From the NCBI GenBank assembly GCA_041499965.1, contig JBGQLG010000163.1, positions 1-12,081 on the forward strand: a DNA stretch of 12,081 nucleotides. The letters are read 5' to 3'. Below are positions 6,331 to 12,081 of the stretch, one piece after another; the stretch's first letter is position 1, and the number at the start of each line of letters is the position of its first letter. Source of the stretch: AR5 sp041499965 (GTDB lineage Bacteria > Methylomirabilota > Methylomirabilia > Rokubacteriales > CSP1-6). A model generated the notes under the pieces. It was not told the DNA's origin. It saw only the letters and a list, made by a program, of their open reading frames with translations, and made no database searches. Both the position numbers and the translations under genes were made by a program.

Positions 6331-6356
6331 TGGTATACTCTGAATGTCGTTCAGAG
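6331..6356 (+). promoter_or_regulatory. Extended -10 promoter overlapping a perfect palindrome (candidate operator)
   Basis: TGGTATACT at 6331-6339 is a TGn extended -10 element with five of six consensus bases; no good -35 is seen, as expected for this class. A perfect 7-base inverted repeat, CTCTGAA - TGTCG - TTCAGAG (6338-6356), starts inside the -10 box and spans the expected start near 6346. That is where a dimeric repressor would block transcription. It is followed at 6361-6369 by AAAGGAGAA and an ATG at 6374. Confidence 0.5.
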
Positions 6357-6373
6357 CCCGAAAGGAGAAGACA

Positions 6374-6400
6374 ATGCGAGACCTCGAAAAGCAGATCTAG
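6374..6400 (+). pseudogene. 8-codon ORF with strong initiation signals; probable gene remnant or leader
   Basis: ATG at 6374 lies about 6 bases after AAAGGAGAA, one of the better ribosome sites in the window, and downstream of a good extended -10 promoter. The frame gives MRDLEKQI and stops at TAG 6398. After the TAG the same frame stays open for 33 further codons in arginine-rich, non-family-like sequence. Promoter, palindrome and ribosome site with almost no gene suggest either the surviving front end of a gene lost by deletion or a regulatory leader. A coiled-coil start (DLEKQI) is compatible with the first. The function is unknown. Confidence 0.35.
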
Positions 6401-6453
6401 CAGCTACGTCTCCTCCGGCGCATCCAGCGTCGGCCCCCTCTCGTCGCCCGCGC

Positions 6454-7509
6454 CTATTCTCTCGGCAGCTCCGGGAACAGGCGGTATCCATCCGGTGGAT
6501 AGCAGCTCACCATGATGCCGTGGCCGGTCACCATCCAGTCGTCGTAGTGAAAAGTAACGCCGAGGTTCGTGAGCGTCTCGGTGCGCCGCGCGCTCAACAA
6601 GCCGAAGGCCCGGACGTGGAAATGCTGTGCTCCCGGCCACCGGACGGACAGGGTCACGTCCTTCGTCCGACCGGCGATCCGCACGACGACCGCCCACGGG
6701 AACCGATGCTGGACGATCGTCACGGTCTTTTCGTAGTAGGTCAGCTCTTCGCCGACATCAGACTCGAAGTCCTAACTCACCTGCACGCGGTCCACGTGTT
6801 CGTCGCGAATACTGGCGATCTGTCGGGTTGTGTTCTCGATGGTCTTACCGCTCTGATAGAGCACGCGGGAGAGCCACTCTGAGACGTGATCCTCGGCCTT
6901 CACACCAGGAATCGCGTCGACGACGAGCGGGCTGGGGACCCGATACTTCGTGGTGCCACGGGTTCTGATCGGCACAACCGTGTACTGGACGATGGTCGTT
7001 TGCTTCACGGTCGGTGCGTCGCCATGCGGCTCGATTTCCACCGTTACGTCAAGGTTCCGTCGATACGTCTCGCCGGCCAGCTTGATGTGGTGGTTGCGGA
7101 GGTACGAGTAGAAGCTCTCGCCGTCGGCGTCATCGGGACCGCCGACCAGGAACTTCGTGACGGCTCGATGCACCTCGCCCAACGTATCCAGCGACAGCTT
7201 GGCCAGGAATCGCGTGCTGAGGAACACGCGAAAGAGCCGGTCCTCGACGTAGGAGACGACGTGTGCGACCTCGAGGACCCACGCGATGGCCCCGGTGATG
7301 AGTAACGCCTTGCCGGCCTCCAGCAGAAGATCGAGCAGCAACGCGACCACTTCTCCTGTGGCTTTCGGCTGCCCGGCCTCTCCGGCGGTCTGGTGCCGCA
7401 GGATCAGGCTGAGGACGATGAGCAGCACTCCGAGTAACAGCAGTCGAGACGCGTAACGGGAGAAGATCCAGTGGCGAGATTCCTCCTCGGGGTCGTAGCG
7501 TTCAGGCAT
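6454..7509 (-). pseudogene. Two-helix membrane protein gene interrupted by a single in-frame TAG
   Basis: From ATG 7509 (GGGGGA ribosome site, 5 bases) the frame encodes 245 residues, then TAG at 6774-6772, then continues in the same frame for 105 sensible residues to TAG at 6454 (351 codons read through). Two helices lie at about 21-38 and 56-80, followed by a soluble region with VEDRLFRVFLSTRFLAKLS and a beta-rich part (TVEIEPHGDAPTVKQTTIVQYTVVP). The post-TAG part (VTIVQHRFPWAVVVRIAG, FHVRAFGLLSARR) has ordinary composition, so the break looks recent. A CAG-to-TAG change is the simplest cause. The island is visibly less GC-rich than its flanks, suggesting transfer. I do not recognise the family. 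The 245-residue product could still be made and function. Confidence 0.7.
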
Positions 7510-7517
7510 ATGTTCCC

Positions 7518-7532
7518 CCAGCGTAGCGCTGG
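7518..7532 (-). terminator. Short inverted repeat downstream of the flavoprotein gene
   Basis: CCAGCG-CTA-CGCTGG on the minus strand is a perfect 6-bp stem with a 3-base loop, 20 bases after the flavoprotein stop and just before the ribosome site of the next gene. It lacks a T-tract, so intrinsic termination is doubtful; it may instead stabilise the 3' end of the upstream transcript. Confidence 0.25.
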
Positions 7533-7552
7533 CGCCGGCAATAGGCCAGGCG

Positions 7553-9280
7553 TCAGTCGCCGATCTCGACCATGGTCGGCGACGCGGCGCTCGCCGGCGT
7601 CCTGCGCGTGAAGACCACCGGCGCCGTCGTGATCACCGGCCCGCCGTCCCCTCGGTGCACGCGCACGATCACCGGCGGCCCCGCCGCCGGCGCCGGAAAA
7701 TCGCGGCGGAAATGGGCGCCCCGGCTCTCGCGCCGCTCGAGCGCCGAGAGCACGATGAGGCGCGCGGTCAGCGTCTGGTTGCGCAGGCTGAGCCAGTCCT
7801 GCCACGCGGTGTTCAGCGACGGGTCGCCGGTCACGCCGACCGCGTCCAGCCCGGCGTCGATCCGGTCGATCTCCGCCAGCGCCGCACGCAGGCTGGTGCG
7901 GTCGCGCACGAGGCCGGCGCCCTCCCACATCACCTCGCGCAGCGCGTGCTGCAGCTCGTAGAGCGCGGGGCCGCCCGCGCGCGTGAACGGCGCCGTCAGC
8001 GCGGCCACGCTGGGCGCCAGCGCGGCGGCCGACACGCGCGGCGCCGCCCGGCCGTCCACGAACGCCGCGATGGTGTCACCGGCCAGGCCGCCGAACACCG
8101 TGGACTCGGCGACGCCGTTGCCGCCGAGCCGATTGGCGCCGTGCACGCCGCCGGTGTCCTCGCCGGCGGCGAAGAGCCCCTCGACGGACGTGCGGCAGGC
8201 GGAGTCGATGACCACGCCGCCCATCAGGAAGTGGGCGGTGGGACCGACCTCGACGGGGCCGCGCGCGAGGTCGCGGCCGAAGTCGCGGCAGCGCTTGACC
8301 ATGCCGCGGAAGTTGCGCTCGACCACGTCGGCGCCGAGATGGGAGACGTCGATCCACACGCCGCCATTGGGCGTGCCCCGCCCCTCGACCACCTCCAGGA
8401 ACGACGCCCGCGAGACGAGGTCGCGGGTGGAGCGCTCCATGCGGGCCGCGTCGTAGCGAGCCATGAAGCGCTCGCCGAGGCCGTTGCGCAGGTGGCCGCC
8501 GGCGCCGCGCAGCCCTTCTTCCAGCAGCGCGCCGGTCATGAGCGAGCCCGGAATGACGAGGCCGGTGGGATGGAACTGCACCATCTCCATGTCGCGCAGC
8601 GGCAACCCGGCGCGGTAGGCCAGCGCGATGCCGTCGGCGGACTTGTCGGCCGAGCACGCGATGACGCGGTACATGGTGGGCCCGCCGCCCATGGCCAGCA
8701 GCGTGGCGCGGGCCCGCGCCAGCACGAACGTGCCGGCGCGCATGTCGAGCAGGAGCGCGCCGGCCGCGCGGCCGTGGTCGTCCAGCAGCAGCTCGACCGC
8801 GCGGCATTCCTCGAGCGCGCTGATCGCCGGCCGCGCCACCACCTGCTCGGTGAGCCGGTTCATGATCTCGATGCCCGTGAGGTCGCCCTTGTGGATGGTG
8901 CGGTCGTGGCTCTGGCCGGCGAACGGCTTCTGGTGGATGCGCCCGGCCGCCGTGCGGTCGAACAGGCAGCCGTAGCGCGACTCCAGCTCCAGCACCCGGC
9001 GCGGCGCCTCGGTGACCAGCGTCCACACCAGCTCCTGGTCGTTGATCCAGCCGCCGCCGGCCAGCGTGTCCAGCAGGTGGGCGTCGAGCGAGTCGGGCTC
9101 GGTGAGGACGGCGTTGTAGCCGCCCTGCACCATGCGCGTGCAGCCGGCGCGACCGAGCAGGCCCTTGACGGCGACGGTCACGCGCAGCCTCGGCGAGGCA
9201 TCCGCGGCGTGCAGTGCCGCCGTGAGTCCGGCGCCGCCGGCCCCCAGGATCAGGACGTCGGTGTCGAGCTCCGCGATCAC
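7553..9280 (-). CDS. SdhA/FrdA-type FAD-binding flavoprotein subunit
   Basis: A 575-residue flavoprotein starting at GTG 9280, 10 bases after the tlpA-like stop. It has the dinucleotide fold TDVLILGAGGAGLTAALHAA, the SHDRTIHKGDLTG region, HPTGL, the catalytic Arg291 in LVSRAS, His350 in PTAHFLMGG, the second FAD motif FAAGEDTGGVHGANRLGGNG and the C-terminal SRGAHFRRDFP signature. These mark the succinate dehydrogenase/fumarate reductase/L-aspartate oxidase superfamily. The usual His for covalent FAD attachment is replaced: the segment reads GRAGCTRMVQGG with Cys47, so FAD is probably noncovalent. Its position behind soxB, dsrE-like and tlpA-like genes suggests a link to sulfur metabolism, but the sequence fits a dicarboxylate or aspartate oxidoreductase equally well. 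No iron-sulfur partner gene is adjacent and there is no signal peptide, so it is cytoplasmic. Confidence 0.9.
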   Translation of the reverse strand: MIAELDTDVLILGAGGAGLTAALHAADASPRLRVTVAVKGLLGRAGCTRMVQGGYNAVLTEPDSLDAHLLDTLAGGGWINDQELVWTLVTEAPRRVLELESRYGCLFDRTAAGRIHQKPFAGQSHDRTIHKGDLTGIEIMNRLTEQVVARPAISALEECRAVELLLDDHGRAAGALLLDMRAGTFVLARARATLLAMGGGPTMYRVIACSADKSADGIALAYRAGLPLRDMEMVQFHPTGLVIPGSLMTGALLEEGLRGAGGHLRNGLGERFMARYDAARMERSTRDLVSRASFLEVVEGRGTPNGGVWIDVSHLGADVVERNFRGMVKRCRDFGRDLARGPVEVGPTAHFLMGGVVIDSACRTSVEGLFAAGEDTGGVHGANRLGGNGVAESTVFGGLAGDTIAAFVDGRAAPRVSAAALAPSVAALTAPFTRAGGPALYELQHALREVMWEGAGLVRDRTSLRAALAEIDRIDAGLDAVGVTGDPSLNTAWQDWLSLRNQTLTARLIVLSALERRESRGAHFRRDFPAPAAGPPVIVRVHRGDGGPVITTAPVVFTRRTPASAASPTMVEIGD

Positions 9281-9290
9281 GGCCCGGCGA

Positions 9291-9839
9291 TCACCGCTTG
9301 AGCAGGTGCTGCAGCAGCGCGCGTCCCTGGGGCGAGGTCCAGTCCTTGGTGCCCAGCGCCTTGGCGACGAGCTTGCCGTCGCGCCCCACCAGGAAGACCG
9401 TGGGCGTGGCCGTGATGTGGTACGCGGCACTGGCGTCGCCGTCCGGATCGAGCAGGATCGACGTCGTCACCGGGCCCTGCTTGCGCATCCAGGGAACGAC
9501 CTTCCCGCGTCCCTCCTCGATGCTGATCGGCAGGATGATCAGCCCGGCGTCCTTGTAGTCCTGGTGGATCTTCTCGATGATCGAGGGCAACTCCCTCGTG
9601 CAGTACGGTCACCAGGTGGCCCAGAAGTACAGCATGACCGGGCGCCCGCGGTGCTCGGCCAGCGTGATCATCTTGCCGTCGCTGAGCCGCTCCAGCTCGA
9701 AGCCGGCCGGCACCTGCCCCGACATCGGCACGAGCTGCAGGTCGAACAGCAGATCCTCGAGGACCTTGTCGGCGGCGGCCGGAGCCGTCGGGGTCAGGCC
9801 CAGCGTCAACGCGATCAGCAGCGCGAGCGCGATTCTCAT
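9291..9839 (-). CDS. Secreted TlpA-like thioredoxin, probable selenoprotein (Sec77, UPYC motif)
   Basis: Read conventionally there are two fragments: 76 residues ending VMLYFWATW, then TGA at 9611-9609, then PYCTREL and the rest of a thioredoxin fold in the same frame. Read through, the product is 182 residues, normal for a TlpA/ResA-type protein. The TGA falls exactly at the first Cys of the WCPYC active site, giving W-U-P-Y-C (Sec77, Cys80). The rest is intact, including ATPTVFLVGRDGKLV with the cis-Pro strand. A hairpin with SECIS geometry begins 11 bases after the TGA. The N-terminus MRIALALLIALTLGL...AAA is a Sec signal peptide cleaved near residue 23, so the protein acts in the periplasm. 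It probably reduces thiols, persulfides or disulfides for the neighbouring sulfur-oxidation proteins, like SoxW or SoxS. It starts 18 bases after the dsrE-like gene. Confidence 0.9.
9582..9598 (-). promoter_or_regulatory. SECIS-like hairpin in the tlpA-like selenoprotein gene
   Basis: On the minus strand CGAGGG (9598-9593), loop AGTTG (9592-9588), CCCTCG (9587-9582) form a perfect six-base-pair stem. The loop starts 17 bases after the TGA, within the bacterial SECIS range, and has G at its second position followed by T, like the GU seen in known SECIS loops. A competing palindrome (CTCGAT-C-ATCGAG) overlaps the 3' arm. Confidence 0.7.
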
Positions 9840-9857
9840 GCCTGGTACTCTATCGCA

Positions 9858-10313
9858 TCAGGGCCGCAGGTAGACGTAGCCTTGCTCCACCAGCTCCATG
9901 ATGCGCACGACGCCGCCCTGGGGCAGAGGATGCGCGCCGGCCGGGAGCTGCTCGAGCGAGATCTGAAACGCCTTCATCGTGTTGCCACAGGCCCCGAACA
10001 CCACGCCCTGGGCTTGTAGCTCGGCCAGCGCCGCCTTGAGCTGGGGATCGATGGTCGCGGTCAGGAAGGTCTTGAGCGCGGGCCCGTGCACGACCAGCTC
10101 GATGGCCTCGACGTGGCCGGGCCCGCCGACACCGGTGAGCGTGTTGTTGATGTTGCCGAGCACGAAGCGCGCCTGGTCCACCCCGGCCTCGCTCAGGTGA
10201 TAGACGACCTTGTGCTTGCGCGGCTGCTCCTTGAGATGGGAGGCCACGGCCGGCACGGCCGACAGCGTCAGGAGCGTGGCGACGGCGAGCGAGGCGAATG
10301 ATCGAAGCGTCAT
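9858..10313 (-). CDS. Secreted DsrE/DsrF-like protein
   Basis: A 151-residue protein. ATG 10313 is chosen because it has a GGAGGA ribosome site and begins directly with a Sec signal peptide (MTLRSFASLAVATLLTLSAVPAVA, cleavage near 24). The mature part shows the DsrE fold pattern: KHKVVYHLSEAG (strand), RFVLGNINNTL, HVEAIELVVHGPALKTFL, and the helix LKAALAELQAQGVVFGACGNTMKAF with a single conserved-type Cys in FGACGNTM. DsrE-like proteins bind or relay sulfane sulfur; secreted versions near sox genes are thought to serve the periplasmic pathway. It sits 28 bases after soxB and 18 before the tlpA-like gene, clearly in the same operon. Unlike the cytoplasmic DsrE-like protein at 3835-4194, its cysteine is an ordinary Cys codon. 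Confidence 0.92.
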   Translation of the reverse strand: MTLRSFASLAVATLLTLSAVPAVASHLKEQPRKHKVVYHLSEAGVDQARFVLGNINNTLTGVGGPGHVEAIELVVHGPALKTFLTATIDPQLKAALAELQAQGVVFGACGNTMKAFQISLEQLPAGAHPLPQGGVVRIMELVEQGYVYLRP

Positions 10314-10341
10314 GAGATTCCTCCGTGGGCGATCCGCGCGC

Positions 10342-12027
10342 TCAGAGCACACGCACGCGGGATCGCGGATCGAGCCGGACTCGCTTGAGCGCTCGCAGGT
10401 GATCGGCGACCACGTCCCAGGCCGGCGGCCCGTCGGCCTCGCCGACCGAGGCCCAGCCGGTAGCCCGGTAGCGACGGCCGGGGTCGAGCGGCCGGCCGCC
10501 CACGCGCACGTCGCGGATGCGCCGGCCGATCGACTGGGCGGGATCGATCGCGTACGTCACGCCACCGACGCGGACCATGTCGCCCCCCTGGCGATAGTAC
10601 GGATCGGGATGCAGGAGGTTGTCGGCCACGTCCTCCATGACGTGCACGATCTCGCGTCCGGTCAGCTCGCGGACCCAGGTGTTGGCGTACGTCAGCGCGG
10701 TGTGCGCGTAGACGTCCTCCAGCGTGATCGTCTGGCCCGGCACCACCGTGACGCCCCATCGGAAGCCCGGCGAGAACGCCACCTCGGCGTCGGCGCGCTT
10801 GATCAGCGCGTCGAGGATCAGCTCGTCGAAGGTCCCGTTGAAGTTGCCACGCCGGTAGAGCAGCGAGTCCGACACGGCCAGGCGCTCGCCCAGCTTGGCC
10901 TCGTGGGGGGCGCGCACCTCGGCGATGAGCCGCGCCATGTCGGGATCGGCGGGGATCGCGCCGGCCAGGACCGGCAGCAGCCGGTAGCGGTGGGCGGCGA
11001 CGCGGCCGCCCCGCACGTCGAGATCGAGGCGGCTGAGAAACTTGCCGTGCGACCCGGAGTTCACGACCAGGGTGCGACCGACCGTGATGGGCTGGGGCAG
11101 GCCGTCGTGGGTGTGGCCGCCCAGGATCACGTCGAGGCCGCTCACTCGCCCGGCCAGCTTGAGGTCGACGGCGATCCCGTTGTGGCTGAGCAGCACGACG
11201 CAGTCGGCCTTGCGCCCGCCGCGCAGCTCGTCGACGAGCGCCTGGAGCTGATCCTCGCGGATGCCGAAGGTGACGTCCGGCACGTAGCGCCGCGGATGCG
11301 CCACCGGCGTGTAGGGAAATGCCTGGCCGATGACGCCGACCCGCACGCCGCCCACCTCCCGCAGCGTGTAGGGACGGAACACGCGCTCGCCCCAGCCGGC
11401 CTCGACCACGTTCTGGGCCACGAAGTCGCCGGCGAATCGGCCGCGCCGCTCGCGGTCGCCGAACAGCTCGCGCACGCGCTCGAGCCCGTAGGTGAACTCC
11501 CAGTGCGCCGTGAACACCTCGACGCCGAGCTGATTCGTGGCCCGCAGCATGTCCTCGCCGCGGCTCCATAGCGCGGTCGCCGACCCCTGCAGCGCGTCGC
11601 CCCCGTCGAGCAGCAGCGTGCGCCCCGCCCGCTCGCTCCGGATGCGCTTCACCAGCGTTGCGATGTGCGCGTACCCGCCCATCCGTCCGTACCGCGCCGC
11701 CAGCGCCGCGAAGTCCACGTGCGTGAGCGCGTACGCCGCCGCCGATCCGGGCGCGATGCCGTAGTGCGCCAGCAGCGCCGCGCCGGTCAGGTACGGCGGC
11801 TTCCCGCGCTCGTCGCCGACCCCGAGCAACGTGTCCGGCTCGCGGAAGTACACGGGTAGCAGCGTCGCGTGCGTGTCGGTGAGATGCAACAACGTGACGT
11901 TGCCGAGCGGCTCGAAGTCGAGCAGCCGATCCGCCGCATCCCCGGCCTCGGCGAGCGCCCGCGGAGTCAGTCCCGCCGCCGTCGCCACCGCGGTGAGCTT
12001 GACGAGATCTCGCCGTGTGACCTCCAT
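10342..12027 (-). CDS. soxB: SoxB, thiosulfate-oxidation sulfohydrolase
   Basis: A 561-residue dimetal (Mn-type) hydrolase of the 5'-nucleotidase superfamily with SoxB-specific signatures. It has LLHLTDTHATLLPVYFREP (Asp51, His53), LLLDGGDALQGS (Asp144), HWEFTYG around His175, which replaces the GNHEF motif of nucleotidases, LLSHNG, and GGHTHDGLP. TRRDLVKLTAVATAAGL at the N-terminus is a twin-arginine signal, so the folded protein is exported. SoxB hydrolyses the S-sulfonate carried on the SoxY cysteine, releasing sulfate. The C-terminal nucleotidase-like domain ends with YYRQGGDMVRVGGVTYAID, also typical. ATG 12027 overlaps a TGA (TGATG), suggesting coupling to a gene beyond the window; TTG at 12030 is an alternative start one codon earlier. 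SoxYZ, SoxAX and SoxCD are not seen here. Confidence 0.96.
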   Translation of the reverse strand: MEVTRRDLVKLTAVATAAGLTPRALAEAGDAADRLLDFEPLGNVTLLHLTDTHATLLPVYFREPDTLLGVGDERGKPPYLTGAALLAHYGIAPGSAAAYALTHVDFAALAARYGRMGGYAHIATLVKRIRSERAGRTLLLDGGDALQGSATALWSRGEDMLRATNQLGVEVFTAHWEFTYGLERVRELFGDRERRGRFAGDFVAQNVVEAGWGERVFRPYTLREVGGVRVGVIGQAFPYTPVAHPRRYVPDVTFGIREDQLQALVDELRGGRKADCVVLLSHNGIAVDLKLAGRVSGLDVILGGHTHDGLPQPITVGRTLVVNSGSHGKFLSRLDLDVRGGRVAAHRYRLLPVLAGAIPADPDMARLIAEVRAPHEAKLGERLAVSDSLLYRRGNFNGTFDELILDALIKRADAEVAFSPGFRWGVTVVPGQTITLEDVYAHTALTYANTWVRELTGREIVHVMEDVADNLLHPDPYYRQGGDMVRVGGVTYAIDPAQSIGRRIRDVRVGGRPLDPGRRYRATGWASVGEADGPPAWDVVADHLRALKRVRLDPRSRVRVL

Positions 12028-12081
12028 CAAACGGCCGGAGCGGGCGCGGAGGCACAGCCGGGCCGGGGGAGAGCCAGCCCC
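12027..12081 (-). CDS. Possible 3' end of an upstream gene, partial
   Basis: A frame open to the window edge ends with TGA (12029-12027) overlapping the soxB ATG as TGATG. The visible 17 codons are Ala/Pro-rich (ending APAPAV), which fits a low-complexity tail but gives no family clue. It is supported only by the overlap geometry. Confidence 0.3.
   Translation of the reverse strand, partial: GLALPRPGCASAPAPAV

Noticed and set aside
6338..6356. The palindrome as a LexA box
   Set aside because: The half-sites GAAT/GTTC are unequal to the GAAC-N4-GTTC type and the spacing is off by one; another repressor is more plausible.
6772..6774. TAG in the membrane-protein gene as pyrrolysine or suppressed amber
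   Set aside because: TAG serves as an ordinary stop for other genes here (SdhD-like at 4217, DsrE-like at 3835) and nothing suggests a Pyl system.
4217..9280. A complete succinate dehydrogenase locus
   Set aside because: The anchor and flavoprotein are 3 kb apart in separate units, no iron-sulfur subunit is present and the covalent-FAD His is missing.
7655..9301. Long open frames opposite the flavoprotein, amidohydrolase and ATP-grasp genes (for example 381-1817 minus and 5259-6284 plus)
   Set aside because: They are Arg/Ala/His-rich antisense frames produced by GC-rich codon use, without recognisable motifs.
9291..9590. A separate gene starting at TTG 9590 downstream of a short secreted peptide
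   Set aside because: It is the C-terminal thioredoxin half in the same frame as the upstream 76 codons and would lack the active site; reading TGA as Sec explains both pieces.
1..12081. tRNA, rRNA, CRISPR arrays, insertion sequences or long direct repeats
   Set aside because: I looked for cloverleaf-like segments, repeated spacers, transposase motifs and terminal inverted repeats by eye and found none.

Overview
The window is a GC-rich (roughly 70%), densely packed piece of bacterial chromosome with short gaps and many ATGA/GTGA overlaps. Gene style and content (SoxB, DsrE-like proteins, D-Ala ligase-like ATP-grasp enzymes) fit an uncultivated soil or groundwater lineage such as Rokubacteria/Methylomirabilota. 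That placement is recollection and inference; no taxonomic marker lies here.

Layout. (1) Bases 1-3587, + strand: a coupled five-gene operon encoding a SurA/PpiC-like protein (5' end outside the window), two D-Ala-D-Ala-ligase-like ATP-grasp enzymes, a GNAT acetyltransferase and a small SET-domain protein. (2) Bases 3589-3741, - strand, one base past the operon: an unannotated 50-residue Lys/Arg-rich peptide with a Gly-Gly motif and a short Asp/Ser/Thr tail, resembling a RiPP precursor. Together these look like an undescribed peptide-modification locus. (3) Bases 3835-6272, - strand: amidohydrolase, NTF2-like protein, a 32-residue membrane peptide, an SdhD-like membrane anchor and a DsrE-like protein. 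(4) Bases 6281-7552: a lower-GC island with an extended -10 promoter overlapping a perfect palindrome, an 8-codon ORF, and a two-helix membrane protein gene broken by one in-frame TAG. (5) Bases 7553-12027, - strand: soxB, a secreted DsrE-like protein, a secreted TlpA-like thioredoxin and an SdhA/FrdA-type flavoprotein, apparently one sulfur-redox operon.

The strongest observation is two separate redox genes that look truncated or split unless an in-frame TGA is read as selenocysteine. In the TlpA-like protein TGA replaces the first Cys of the thioredoxin CPYC motif (giving UPYC). In the cytoplasmic DsrE-like protein it replaces the Cys of a CGAC motif (giving UGAC). Each frame continues with clean family sequence to a normal stop. 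Each TGA is followed, at a spacing typical of bacterial SECIS elements, by a perfect or near-perfect hairpin with G in the first two loop bases. Ordinary gene calling would miss both full-length proteins.

Working model: SoxB acts in periplasmic thiosulfate oxidation, with the secreted DsrE-like protein and the Sec-containing TlpA protein handling sulfane sulfur or thiol reduction. The flavoprotein may receive or donate electrons. SoxXA, SoxYZ, SoxCD, an SdhB-type iron-sulfur subunit and the selenocysteine machinery are not in the window and would have to lie elsewhere.
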